A stretch of DNA of 64,000 nt from Chionoecetes opilio (lineage: Eukaryota; Arthropoda; Malacostraca; Decapoda; Majidae), in contig JACEEZ010010106.1 in assembly GCA_016584305.1 (NCBI GenBank), positions 179,462 to 243,461 on the forward strand. Direction: 5' to 3'. The position numbers and the translations under genes were made by a program. Below are positions 36,966-49,991 of the stretch, piece after piece (the stretch's first letter is position 1; each line of letters begins with the position of its first letter). The notes below the pieces were generated by a model. That model had not been told where the DNA came from. It saw only the letters and a program-made list of their open reading frames with translations, and ran no database searches.

Positions 36966-37340
36966 ACAATCTGGCGTAGAGGAGGCCAAGGGGGCGCCCA
37001 CAAGGCTTGGGGTAGGTTGATATTTTCTGCCGAGACCTTGGTATGGGAAGGGAGCCTGCATGGGGACTCGGCACATGGTGACCCCCAGGAGTAGCGTCAT
37101 AGATTGGGCGAGCCGACGCGCCGCCCGGCGTATGCCGCCAATGGATGATATATTTTTTGATGATATATATATATATATATATAAGAGACAATCTGGCGTA
37201 GTGGAGGCCAAGGGGGCGCCCACAAGGCTTGGGGTAGGTTGATGCTTTCTGCCGAGACCTTGGTATGGGGAAGGAAGCCTGCATGGTGACTCGGCACGTG
37301 GTGACCCCCAGGAGTAGCGTCATAGATTGGGCGAGATATA
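36966..37340 (+). repeat. Duplicated RTE-like LINE 3' tails
   Basis: GAGACAATCTGGCGTA begins at 36962 and again at 37185, each followed by about 140 bp of near-identical LINE 3' sequence. The first runs on to GACGCGCCGCCCGGCGTATG and then an (AT)n run, which separates the copies. A third, more diverged tail belongs to the LINE at 38680. Confidence 0.75.
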
Positions 37341-37555
37341 TATATACAAAATTATATCATCCATTGGCGGCATATATATATATATATATATACACTACGC
37401 GCCAAAATACTGTTCGCCACATCATAACAGAGCGCTCCCATAAGGGAATTCTGAAAATGTACTTTATGGCAGCCTAGTGACTTTCGAGAGATATCCTGCA
37501 TCTGGCAACTCGTTTAAAGTACAGACAGTCCATTAAGACCGTTGAGGAATTTGGT

Positions 37556-37850
37556 CCGTGGTGCAGTGGCTAGCGTGCCTGGCTACTAATCTGCGGGCCC
37601 TGGTTCGATCCCGGGCCAGGGCAAGTCGGTGACCAGCCTACCCAGCTGTTCTTACTTCCTTTCGGGGTTGATAAATGGGTACCTGGGGTAACCTGGGGAA
37701 GGTAACTGTGGTAACCCGGGAGTCACACTAGCCCTGTGTCCCGGGGTAACGGGTTCTCACCCACCATAGGCTCTAAGGGCTAATGCCACGGAGATGAGCA
37801 CCGCATGCCACGCGCAGCTTAGCGTATGCTCCCATCTTTACCTTACTTGT
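37556..37850 (+). mobile_element. tRNA-derived SINE, second family
   Basis: A tRNA-like head at 37556-37623 has an A-box-like CAGTGGCTAGCGTGCC and B-box GGTTCGATCCC. The anticodon-loop-like CTACTAA suggests a Ser- or Lys-like ancestor with ACT in the anticodon position. An unrelated body follows (GGTACCTGGGGTAACCTGG, ATGCCACGGAGATGAGCACC). Weak cloverleaf pairing argues against a functional tRNA. Confidence 0.75.
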
Positions 37851-37879
37851 CAATTATAGACGAAGCATTTAAAAAAATT

Positions 37880-38870
37880 CTGGGACTGAGAGTGCTGTGA
37901 AGTGTGGTGGGAGGTGTATCCAACTTCTTTCCTGTGAATACAGGAGTGAGGCAAGGGTGCGTCCTTGCCCCCATCACTTTTCAACACTAGTATGGACTGG
38001 GTATTGGGCAAAGATGTTGATCAACGTCGATTGTGGAGCAACCCTCGGCAACACCAAGATCACTGATCTTGTTTTGGCTGATGATAATCTTTGCAGAGTC
38101 GCTGGAGATCATGGTGATGGCTCTCGAGGCGCTGCACGAGGAGGCAAAGCTTTCGGGACTTGAGGTCTCCTGGCTCAAGACCAAGGTTCAGGTGTTTGGA
38201 GGATTACTAGAACAGTACAGTCTGTCCATGCGTGCGGTGAGGACATTGAGATCTTGGAAAATTTTACATACCTTGGTAGCGCAGTCCATAATAACGGTGG
38301 GTCACTTCAAGAAGTCTTACGACGGATTGGCATAGCCCACGGTGTAATGGACTCGCTCAGCAGGAGTATTTGGCGTTGTCGGTACCTGTGCAGGAGGACA
38401 GATCCAGATCTTCAAGTCGTTTGTGATTCCTGTCTTACTCTATGGTTGTGAGACATGGACACTAAATAGCGACTTGAAGAGGCGAATCGATGCCTTTGGT
38501 AATAAGTGTCTGCGAAGAATCATGGGGTATCGCTGGGACGATTACGTGTCAAACCAGCGATTGCACCGTGAGACGGAATCGAGGCATATTAGTACCTGCA
38601 TAGTCCGTGAGCGCCAACTTCGGCAATATGGCATGTGGCACGTTACCCAGAAACCGATCCTTCCCATCGGGTTGTATCTGTAAGAGACAATCCGGCATGG
38701 AGGAGGCCAAGGGGGCGCCCACAAGGCTCGTGGCTGGGGCACGTTGATGCTTCCTGTCGGGAGTTGCTTGGTATGGGAAGGGAGCCTGCATGAGGACTCG
38801 TGGGTGGTGATCCACGGGAATGGCGTCGTAGGGTGGGCCAAGGCCGTATATACAGGTTTGCCAAGTGGGC
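37880..38870 (+). pseudogene. RTE-like LINE reverse transcriptase, copy 3
   Basis: A 5'-truncated plus-strand copy beginning at about the GVRQGCVLAP position. Blocks: NTKITDLVLADDN near 38050 (FADD changed to LADD), AESLEIMVMALEALHEEAK near 38090, ENFTYLGSAVHNNGGS near 38254 and IPVLLYGCETWTLNSDLKR near 38425. The last block is FGNKCLRRIMGYRWDDYVS near 38495. The 3' tail follows from 38680. Small frameshifts break it. Confidence 0.85.
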
Positions 38871-38884
38871 GGAACGGAGTTGAT

Positions 38885-39160
38885 TCCGTGACGTCAGCGC
38901 GAGTATCCCCTCCCACTGGCTTCCCTACTCTGGCTCTTCAGCCCTGGGCAGGAACCCAGCAACAAAGGTAGTTGCGCCAGCAACGACCATCTCTCTGAAC
39001 TTCTTTTCCTAACGACGAAAGCTACAAAGCCTCCCTTTTCGGTCGTTAACGCGTCGGAAGGCGCTGACTGGCTAAGGCGAGTAATGACGTCATCAAGCGC
39101 GTCATCAGTCACCAGCCAATGACAAACAGTTTTTAAAACTTCTCGACCAATCACAAGTCA
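38885..39160. promoter_or_regulatory. Candidate regulatory segment with two CRE palindromes
   Basis: TGACGTCA occurs at 38889-38896 and 39085-39092, with CCAAT-type boxes near 39114 (GCCAATGAC) and 39149 (ACCAATCAC). The segment is richer in CpG than its surroundings. No clear TATA box or transcript is evident. It could be promoter-like DNA of a retroelement. Confidence 0.3.
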
Positions 39161-40568
39161 GCGAGACATATTTCCAGGCAAGAATGGCATGCCAGACTGC
39201 CTCTCCCCGCCTTCTTGCCCCGTCATCTCAAACTAATTCTCGTTTTATTCGGAATGCTTGCGTTTTAAGGAGTTTTAATGTATCATATAGTAAGATGTAT
39301 AAGTAAGGAGCCTGTGTTGCTAGTGTTTTGGTGGTAGGTGTGTGTGTGGGTTAAAATAGTGAATATTTGTGTTATGGAGAGGCCCCGCGGCAAGGCCTCT
39401 CCGTCACTCTGCCCCGTCATCAGTCACCTCATCATAACATCTTTAAATCACCCTTATTTAAGGTGACACACGGTGCTACATTGATTTAGATAATGACAAG
39501 TATATATAACATCTCACCATAATCACTAAGTTGTATAATAACGAGTAATAAGACGTTTAAGCCTGCCCAAACCTACAGTGGCGGAGGAGCTGGGGGCTCC
39601 AGCCGCCACACTCAAAAGTTTTGAGTAAAAACCCGCAGTTATCCGCCTCACCTGTGCCTTCCTGAAGAAGACAGTCAGCTCCCACGTCTGTGATAGCACT
39701 ATAGGATATCACCAGGGATCATAGGATTCCTCAAGGGGTTCTCGCTCCCCTAATAAATATTACCAAAGACATCTACCTCCCTTGGTGAAGTTGGTGTTGA
39801 TATCCACCTCACGGGCTTCATCCTGCTGCTGCTGCTGCTGCCGAAGGCCGCGCTGCCAGACGTAGATGAGTCCCTTGCTTGTATTTCATCTCTTTACTCA
39901 TATATATGAATAATATCCATCCAAATGCAATCATATGTCTACATTCACCTATAAAAAAGATATTTCATAGCATACCAAGCAATAATGAGCATGCCTGGAG
40001 ACTTCCGACCTCTGCTAATACTGGTCTTGAGCAGTCGTTGGCCAGTGTGCATGTTAACGACGAAATCGACGACTTTTCCGCGCTGTGGGTTCCGTCGTTG
40101 GACTAACGACCAAAAATAGGTCTTAAAGTGTTTTGTGGCTTCTGGCCCTGTCCCGCTCGCCTATTTCCCCAGCTCTGTGAAGACGCATGGCTGTAACTCC
40201 ATAACCATGTGATTTTCTCGAAAATACTCTCATTGTCAATCTCACACAAAGTTACACCGGAAAAGTTATGTAAAGTGGCCTGTACGTAACCGTAACCTAG
40301 CTTGACGTGTTCAAGAGTAAACTCGACATACTGTTCCAGAATACGGGAATATGCGTCCCGCTCCTTGTCCTCTTACTCTCATATATTTTTCATATATTTA
40401 CATCCGAAGACAACACAGTGTGAAGGCATGGCCGCATGGTTAAGGAGCGACTATCTGTTACAGCCGATGTGGCGGGACGAGGATGCATGTCAGGAGGGAA
40501 TGGAACTTTGCTTGTCCTGCTACAGCGGCACAAGCAAAGGGTCGTCCCCAGCTTGTGTGCCAGCTAGA
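39161..40568. other. Unassigned DNA, possible LTR remnant
   Basis: At about 39310-39580 the sequence ends in CCAAACCTACA followed by GTGGCGGAGGAGCTGGGGG, which looks like an LTR end and primer-binding region. No matching second LTR was seen. A (CTG)7 run lies at 39827-39848. No gene is supported. Confidence 0.3.
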
Positions 40569-40569
40569 A

Positions 40570-41024
<455 letters not shown>

Positions 41025-41211
41025 GAGTACACAATACTGATCACATTCTCACGAATCTAATGCTATGCTCTTGAAGGTAAGACACTTCTGTCATGCAGAG
41101 TGTATTGTGAGTGTGCCGACCGTCAGTCAGGGACTGAGTGATTTCAAACGCGGAGAAACTGCCTGAGGGAAGATAACGCTCAAACCAAAAATTGCTTATA
41201 ATACATTACAA

Positions 41212-42981
41212 TGGGGAACAATTTGAAGAAAAAAAAATTGTTGAGTTAGATTTTTGAGCTTATTTAGACTAAAATTGGCATGCTGATTCCAAATCTATAG
41301 TCAGTTTTTTTCTAGCACGTCAAGTTTTTTCTCCACAGCTTACCCTCCAGATAAGCAAAATTCCACTTGTGTCCGTCAGCTATAAGACCAATGCCTCATT
41401 CAGCTGAAATTCCAGTGCCAGTTTTCGAACAACAACCTCCTCTAGAAGATCTGAGTGATGTTGAAGAACGCAGTGACAGCAATGATGCAGATTTTGACAT
41501 TCACGAGGATTCAGTTCGTAGGGGATTTGATCAGCACGAGTTGAATGATTTAGCACGTGATTTGGGCCTATCCAAAAAAGCTTCAGAAACTAGCATCAAG
41601 ACTGAACGAGAAAAACATACTTGAACAAGGAGTGAAGGTATCATACTTTCGAACCAGAGAAAGTACATTTCTGCAGTACTTTCGAAGTGCCAGCGGTTTT
41701 GTGTTTTGCCATAACATTCCTGGTTTACTGAAGGAATTAGGGCTTTCAATCTACAATCCAAATGAATGGCGATTGTTTATTGATAGCTCAAAGCGGAGCT
41801 TGAAGTGTGTCCTTCTACACAATGGCAATTTGTTTGGCGCATTCCCTATTGGGCATTCGGTCTGTCTTCGTGAAGAATATAGAGATGTAAAGAGAGTCAT
41901 TGAGCTATTGCAATATGACAAACACAATTGGATCATCTGTGTTGACCTTAAAATGGTGTCCTTCCTTCTTGGTCAACAACGTGGATACACAAAGTATCCC
42001 TGCTTTCTCTGTATGTGGGATAGCAGAGCTCGAGAGAAGCATTGGGTTCAGACGAATTGGCCTCCGAGATCTGATCTTAAACCTGGAGATCCTAACATTG
42101 TACATGAGCCACTTGTTGACAGGAAGAAAATAATATTCCCACCTCTGCACATAAAACTAGGTCTCATGAAACAATTTGTAAAAGCATTGTCAACTGATGG
42201 CGACTGTTTGAAGTACATCATCTTGGCATTTCCTGGACTGTCAATTGAAAAAATCAAGGCCGGTGTGTTTGATGGTCCACAAATTCGACAGCTCATCAAA
42301 GATGAACATTTCAACGGTACTATGTCAGACCTTGAAAAGAATGCTTGGCTATCGTTCAAAGACGTCGTCAAGAACTTTCTTGGAAATACACGTGCAAGTA
42401 ATTACACAGAAATTGTTCAGAAACTATTGGAGAGCTACAAAGCGCTTGGTTGCAACATGAGTATTAAAGTACATTTTTTGCATAGCCATCTTGCCAACTT
42501 TCCGGAAAATCTTGGTGCTGCTAGCGACGAGCAAGGTGAACGATTTCACCAAGATTTGAAGGTTATGGAAGAACGTTACCAGGGTAGATGGGATGTGCAT
42601 ATGATGGCTGACTATTGTTGGAGCATCAAACGCGATAGTCCTCAAGTTGAACACTCCAGACAAAGCTACAAACGTAAATTTTTACCTTAACCTGCACACA
42701 ATTATAGCCTTATCCTTTCTAAAAACATGATAATGTTAAATAAACATTCTATTCATGCCTATTTCTTTCATTTTTCATTGTATGTTAACATTTGCAACTT
42801 TTTATAAAATAAGCACTGTTACTGTTATGTACAGTATTTTTCATATTTTTTAAGAAAACGAAAATCCTACAGTTCAAAAACTTGACGTGATAGAGAAAAA
42901 CTGAGTTCAGTTTTGGATTCAGCACCCAAAAATTACTTAATAACAAGTGTCAGACCTAACTCAACAAAAATTTGTTCCCCA
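41212..42981 (+). mobile_element. Unclassified 1.77-kb DNA transposon
   Basis: The ends TGGGGAACAA and TTTGTTCCCCA are inverted. The similarity extends inwards in blocks (TTGTTGAGTTAG; TCTAGCACGTCAAGTTTTT near 41315 matched near 42885). One plus-strand protein-coding region fills the middle. No convincing target duplication was found, so the superfamily is undetermined. Confidence 0.8.
41391..42690 (+). pseudogene. Transposon protein of a widespread uncharacterised family, one frameshift
   Basis: ATG at 41391 (MPHSAEIPVPVFEQQPP) opens a frame that shifts near 41600; the second frame continues to a stop at 42688. An acidic N-terminus (DLSDVEERSDSNDADFD) is followed by HELNDLARDLGLSKK and ASRLNEKNILEQGV. 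Conserved blocks are EWRLFIDSSKRSLKCVLLHN, DLKMVSFLLGQQRGYTKYPC then FLCMWDSRA, and PPLHIKLGLMKQFVKAL. HFLHSHLANFPENLG, DEQGERFHQDLKVMEERYQG and ADYCWSIKRD follow. I recognise this as a protein repeatedly seen in arthropod and cnidarian genomes without an assigned function. The DEQGERFHQD and CFLC motifs could be metal-binding or catalytic. A nuclease/transposase role is inferred from the TIR-flanked context. Confidence 0.75.
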
Positions 42982-43367
42982 GTGAATTATCAGAGAAAGT
43001 AGTCATTATTAGGCCGTTTATACATGATTTTGAACAAAAGAACTTAACTGCAGTCATCATTTCATTGAGGTACGAGGCTGACCAAGCGTTTTACACACAA
43101 ACAGCGCCTCTAATTTCAAATGTTTCTCATTCATCACCACCGCTACTTTATTCGGTGATGGAGGTAGTAGATGAAAGACTTTTTTTTTTTTGCGTACTCC
43201 AAAAATATCTTTAATACCTTAGCTAACCATTAGATGCTGTAAGATACATTATGATACATGCTGAATGGCAGGCAGCTCCTGCCTACTGTGGACTCGCTGT
43301 GACGTCATGCGCGAGAGAATGAATTTCAGGTCGGACTTTGGCAGACTTGTTTCTAATGTCTTTGGGG
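42982..43367. other. Unassigned DNA
   Basis: No recognised gene or repeat. Confidence 0.4.
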
Positions 43368-43425
43368 TGAGCGAGGCGACGCGCCCCCCGGCGTATGCCC
43401 CCAATGATTGATTGATTTTAAAAAG
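43368..43425 (+). repeat. RTE-like LINE 3' terminus
   Basis: GACGCGCCCCCCGGCGTATG followed by CCCCCAATGATTGATTGATT matches the end of the LINE tail at 37115-37145. It ends in a short TGAT repeat. Confidence 0.6.
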
Positions 43426-43491
43426 GATCGCCTCACTTCCCGCAAATAATTTGAACAGACGCGCGCTGGTATAGCTCTTAGTATTTCCATA

Positions 43492-43593
43492 ATGGGTGGC
43501 AAGAAAGACCTAACAAAGGACCGAATCAAAGTTATTGTAACCCTACACAAGGCAGGGAGGCCAGTGGAAGAAATATCAAGGATTTTGCGGTAA
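43492..43593 (+). pseudogene. Tc1-like transposase N-terminal fragment
   Basis: ATG at 43492 encodes MGGKKDLTKDRIKVIVTLHK then AGRPVEEISRILR and a stop. This matches the start of the first helix-turn-helix of Tc1/mariner transposases, which binds the element's ends. Only 33 residues remain, and no DDE domain was found downstream. Confidence 0.65.
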
Positions 43594-43764
43594 TCAGATC
43601 TGCCCCTCTGGCCACTCTCACTTCCACCGTTCGGGAGTATCCCCCCCCCCCCCCAAGTAGCTCCAACACTGCCTTTTTTTATTGTTATGCCATAATTCCA
43701 CAGGCGGGCTGCTATAGGCAAAAGCTCGCGTCAACCACAGTGTTGACAAAATATTAACAACAAT

Positions 43765-43904
<140 letters not shown>

Positions 43905-43944
43905 TAATGTGCACCTGGTTATAAAGATAATGTGGAAATTATAA

Positions 43945-43945
43945 A

Positions 43946-44018
<73 letters not shown>
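43945..44018. repeat. (GA)n microsatellite
   Basis: A second GA tract. A similar AATGTGGAA/ATTATAAA flank on both tracts suggests local duplication. Confidence 0.9.
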
Positions 44019-44021
<3 letters not shown>

Positions 44022-45268
44022 CGAAATAATGTGGAACTGGTTTAAAAAATGAAATATTCTTGGATGTGTTTGTGCAGAAGAGAGAGTGATAGTGAATCTG
44101 AGACAGATCACTCACTCGCCAACCTCCCGCACCATAACGATTTCTGATAAACCTTGTTGGACTCGTGGTTGGCCGTAGGCGGATAACGGGCTGTCACTTG
44201 TAGGAAATCAGTTGCGTGTATACTGTATAGTGCTGGCGTAATGCTAACACAGATAATTTAAATTGTAGGAAAATATTATTACTATATCATTGGTTCCCTT
44301 AATTACTAATAGTTTATTAATTATATATTTTTACCTATCTCTTACCATCTTTGTGAGGAACTGCCTCTGAACTATACCTGCCTTGTTACGGTAACGGTGA
44401 TTACCACTTTCACTTTCGCCAGCCGGCCGGCTTCGGGGCTTCAAGTGCTCGTTGGCCATTACCACGTCAACACTCTCACCCCCGTGTCCAGGGGTAAGGG
44501 GTTAGTCTAGCCAAGGTGACGCCGGGGCCGGGCTTCGCTGTGACAGGCAGACAGCAATAGCTCTCCACGATGACAACACCTTTTCACCTGTTGCTGTTCT
44601 CAATCCTTGAAGGCCTTCTGGAGACGTGGGCTCTCTTCGAGACGGCCCTTCACTGTCCCTACTACCATTCAACACTCTCCGCTGCCTGAAGTGGTGACTA
44701 CGTAGCTGAAGATTGTTGCTGCAATTCTCCTCTCTCCAGGTTGCAGAATAGGGAGTCCTTAGGGTGACATTACCCCTGATCTGATATAGTTGCAGTTTGG
44801 TGTTGGGTTCATGCATAGACCACTGTAAATCTGGACTGCGCACGGAATATCGGCCTGTTGCACAAGGGCCCCAAAGTCGGAGCGCCTGTTTTCAACTTTA
44901 CTGTTCACTCGGTAAGCAGGAAGGATATCGAAGCGAATTTTCGTAGGTTTTCAGTTCCTAATAGAAAGTCGCTGATAGTGACGTAGTTTACATAGGAGTG
45001 AAAGAAGAAACTATACGATGATAGGAGTATATAGGAAGTAAAGAAGAGGCTGTTATGGAGATGTTGAGGTTAGTGGAGATGAGTGTAGGGGGTTGAATGT
45101 GTGTGAAATGAGGTTACGGTGAGGTTGAGGAGGGTTTCTGGGAGGAGTGGGTTGTGGGAGGAGGGGGGTTTATGGGAAGGGGGGGTTAGTGGCCGAGGTT
45201 GAATTTCGTGGCTTCGCGAAACTGGGCACGTAATTTTAGGTTATGTAACAGTGGTGGTGAATGTTACG

Positions 45269-45299
<31 letters not shown>

Positions 45300-45345
45300 T
45301 GTGTGAGGTGATTAAAACCATATGAGGTGAAGTTTATGATGCGTC
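44019..45345. other. Unassigned DNA
   Basis: No supported gene. A G-rich stretch lies at 45050-45200 and a (GT)n run at 45269-45304. Confidence 0.4.
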
Positions 45346-45790
45346 TTGGATTTTACCCACCTCACAACCCACTCTCAAATCACAACACCTAATAACCTAC
45401 TCATTAATAACTCATAACACCTGTTAACCCATTCACAACACCTCATAACCCACTCACAACACATCATAACCCACTCACAACAAATCATAACCCACTCACA
45501 ACACATCATAACCACTCATAAAATCTATAACCCACTCATAACTCCTCACAACAACTCATAACCCACTCACAACCCACGAACAACACCTCATAATTATTAA
45601 TAATATCTTATAACTCGCTAACAACACCTCATAACCCACTCACAACACCCTCACAACCCCACTCACAACCCACTAACAACACCTCATAATTATTAATAAT
45701 ATCTTATAACTCTCTAACAACACCTCATAACAACTCACAACCCACTTTAAACACCTCACAACCCACTCAAAACACCTGCCACCTTAACTA
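45346..45790. repeat. Minisatellite, about 20-bp unit
   Basis: Irregular tandem repeats of the type CATAACCCACTCACAACAC, with a longer duplicated block TAATTATTAATAATATCTTA at 45592 and 45688. Confidence 0.85.
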
Positions 45791-46246
45791 TCACTCCCTA
45801 CCACATGCACAACCACACTCCACCACAACCCATTACAACTCCCACGTCCATACCACTCCTAACACCAGCCTTCTATCCCCCCACCAGTGGGGCCCCTATG
45901 CAGCCTGGCGATTTCAAAACACTGGCGCGTAAACAGTCCAGAGATATAGTTGTCTATGGTTCATGTTATTTGGCGGCTAGCCAGTTATTCATTTTATTTG
46001 TTGTGTTAATATATTCGGGGTAATCATACACATTGACTTTTCTTCCCCACATTTCTCAAGATTGGTAATATTAATTTATAACCACCTTAGCCCTGACGTA
46101 ATATTAATTTATAACCACCCTGACAATCTTAAAATTTAAAAATCTGTGGTTAAAACTCTTGGTGGCTTGAAATATCTACATACGCATCCGCATCCGCAAA
46201 AAAAAAAAAATCCGTAAATAGTGAAAAACTACATCCGGTCCACCTC

Positions 46247-46250
<4 letters not shown>
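45791..46250. other. Unassigned DNA
   Basis: AC-rich then AT-rich sequence with no gene. Confidence 0.4.

Positions 46251-46328
<78 letters not shown>
46251..46328. repeat. (TA)n microsatellite
   Basis: About 78 bp of pure TA. Confidence 0.95.
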
Positions 46329-46330
<2 letters not shown>

Positions 46331-47966
46331 GTGGGTTGCGTGTGTTTGTGTGTGTGTGCCTGTACACACTCACAGAACAAAATCTTAGATTTTCCATTAA
46401 TTTCATTGGCAATTTAAATTTCCGATAATATTACTTAAGGGGAGAATACGGTGCAGTTAGGAAATTCCTTCATAATAAGCCAGTAATTTTGATTATTTCA
46501 TGTTTTACATACTACTTTCCTGAACATCACGCCCAAATTTGAATATTGTGTAATATTCTTATGAATTGTTCATTCATTTTTCGATTTTTTTTCTACGAAT
46601 GTAGATCTCCTCTTTTATCTTTGCACCTACATGTTCCTCACTTCCACTGAAAATACTTCATATCCGTTTTAACAACCCGAAGAGATATTTTGTTTGCAAT
46701 TAACGTTTATTGCAAAAAGAGGGAAAAAAGAAGATTTTGTATATGGAAAAATTATGACCTAAAAAAACATTTCTTGCGAAGTTTCTTTGACCCTTCAACT
46801 TTTGAGTCCTACGTCTTTATTGCTGTCATGTACAAAATAAAGAAGAAGATGAATTTTATTTTGTTATCCCTATTTTTGAGAAAAATACCATTAAAGTTTT
46901 TTTTTTACATTTTTGTATCATAGCGCAACCGAAGTTATCATATTATGCACCTGCTATTATATGCTTCATTGGGGTTCAATAATCACATACCAATGCATTA
47001 ATGATCTGGCACATCGTCCCCCCTTATAAATGGCAGATCACGAGGTGGTGACAAGGCAGATGCAGACGGCTCAGCTAATGTGGACCGAGGCGGTTGTTCC
47101 TACCTAGCCCACCTTGTATGCCATGCTGCATCTAAATGTGAAATTCTCTGCCTCTTCCTATGTTTCAACTTATGCATGGTGTTTTGAGATTCCTGAAGTA
47201 GTATAATAGTACATATGATGCCGTATGGAGAGAGATTAGGATAGACAATGAGAAGAGCGCATCAACATGTCAACTCCTCATAATGCACTCAGTGGCACTA
47301 AGACCTAAGTGCTCGCTCTCACGCTGTGACAAGGTCCCGAGGTTGCCAGGAAATATGCCAAATTCATTGATATGTGATTATCTTATCGTATTAGCTGGGA
47401 ATAATGCAGTAAACTGACTCACGTCGTCCGCAGGGGCATTTAAATTTACGTCACAGAAAAAAATTGTCTGCCTTTCGAAATCTCTATTATATACGGTGTT
47501 GACAGAATGTTTAACTCAATTTCGATAATTTCCAAAAAAAATCTTAAAAATTCTATCCGTCCTCTCCCTTTAATCAATGTTGCCTCGCTTTATTCTGTTT
47601 GAGTTGCTTGCTTACTTGTACTCTTTGCTTGCTTACCTTGCTTCATTTTTCGTTAGTGGATCAGGAATCAGATTATATTTCCTTTTACATAGAAGTGAGT
47701 CCTATGTATTATTTTTTTCATATCAATGTTGTAGATTTGTTTCCGTTTATCACTTATTCTTTTTCAGCAAACAATTGTTCATTTACTGACTCATAAGTAT
47801 CATTATCATACGATTAAAATACAAGACAGATTTAGCAATTTTTTTTAAATTTGCATATCCCTACATCTGTAACAACAATTTAGTCAACATAGTTGAGATC
47901 ATTGTTATAGATGTATTGGACTTTCTTCAAATAGAGGTATAGTAAGGCAAAAAAGCAATATCTTAC
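46329..47966 (-). other. dpr intron DNA, nothing else recognised
   Basis: AT-rich intron sequence just downstream, in gene sense, of the Ig1 exon. No repeat family or coding sequence recognised. Confidence 0.5.
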
Positions 47967-48177
47967 CTTGGACCGTGAGGTTGACGTTGAGAGTGATCGG
48001 TGGCGTCGTAGACACCTGACATAGATAGGATCCCGCATCACTCTTGCGTACGTAATGGATCTTGAGGATCCACTGTTCACCCCTTGACGGGTTGACCGCC
48101 ACAAACCGTGAGTCAGAAGTGTAAGTGATGGAGCCGGTGGTAAGGAGGCGGATGTCTGACCCGCGCACCCAAGACAC
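47967..48177 (-). CDS. dpr-family gene, first Ig-domain exon (3' part of Ig1)
   Basis: A minus-strand exon of 211 bp. The acceptor is CCGTCTTCCTATACAG before 48177; the donor is CCAAG|GTAAGA after 47967. It starts in phase 0 with VSWVRGSDIRLLTTGSITYT and continues SDSRFVAVNPSRGEQWILKI. It then has the Ig signature KSDAGSYLCQVSTTPP and ends LNVNLTVQ. The pattern VSW-R...LLT-G...TYT-D-RF...W-LKI...DAG-Y-CQVST-P is that of Dpr Ig1 domains, which form the DIP-binding face. The first cysteine should be in an upstream exon beyond this window. It ends in phase 1, matching the exon at 17135-17431. Confidence 0.9.
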
Positions 48178-48363
48178 CTGTATAGGAAGACGGACTGGAT
48201 GGCAGAGGATGAAGGAGCAGAACGTGAGGCAGCACATCAAACACATTTTCGCATGTGGAATGCAGTTATGTAGCTTTGCAGCAAGCAATATTTACTTATT
48301 GATGAAATGCATACACTCACTCTCTCATTCCAAGCTTATTTAATTTCCTAGCTGGTTTTAAAG

Positions 48364-48474
<111 letters not shown>

Positions 48475-48479
48475 TTCAC

Positions 48480-48640
48480 CAGTGACCCTAGTACGGTACG
48501 GTACGATAATATTTTTCGTAATTCGTACCTTAGATAAATACAGTACCGTAATTCCGTTCCGTACCTGAATATTTGTATTGTACCGTACTAGTACGATTAA
48601 TTTCCGTACCGTAATTTCGAACTATTTTTCGTACCCAAAA
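48480..48640. repeat. GTAC-rich segment
   Basis: GTACGGTACGGTACG near 48491 and many further CCGTACC or GTACCGTA words in both orientations. Probably an inverted-repeat-rich transposon fragment; family unknown. Confidence 0.5.
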
Positions 48641-48830
48641 ACATTTGACTTTCATAAACGAAATCAACAATTGGCAAAATTAATAATCATTTTCCATTGT
48701 GATTAATATACACCTACTTTTACAGGTACATACAACACATAGTAACTTCTACCCATTTATCTCTATTTACTACATACACTTCATAGTTACCTCCTATACC
48801 TGAGACTTACAAATCATAAGCTATATATAT

Positions 48831-49522
<692 letters not shown>

Positions 49523-49617
49523 GGTTGCATAGAGTGGTACGCTGGACGCAATGGTATCTTGATGTTACCGTGTTGACGCGTCTGGCTGTCTTGTTATATA
49601 TATTTATCTGGCTGTGT

Positions 49618-49896
<279 letters not shown>

Positions 49897-49991
49897 ATAT
49901 CGTTAAAAGTGATAGCTAGTTCAGCGTTTATTATCTTAAAGATATTTTCTCTTTGTCTTAAGAGTGTCTTATTCTCTTTTGTAATCACTAA
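49897..49991 (-). mobile_element. Penelope-like 3' end fragment
   Basis: Minus-strand 3' terminal 90 bp of the element (ATCACTTTTAACG end). It was joined to an inverted copy before a MITE inserted at the junction. Confidence 0.8.

Noticed and set aside
37556..37623. tRNA-like sequence with good B box
   Set aside because: Poor anticodon stem pairing and attached SINE body.
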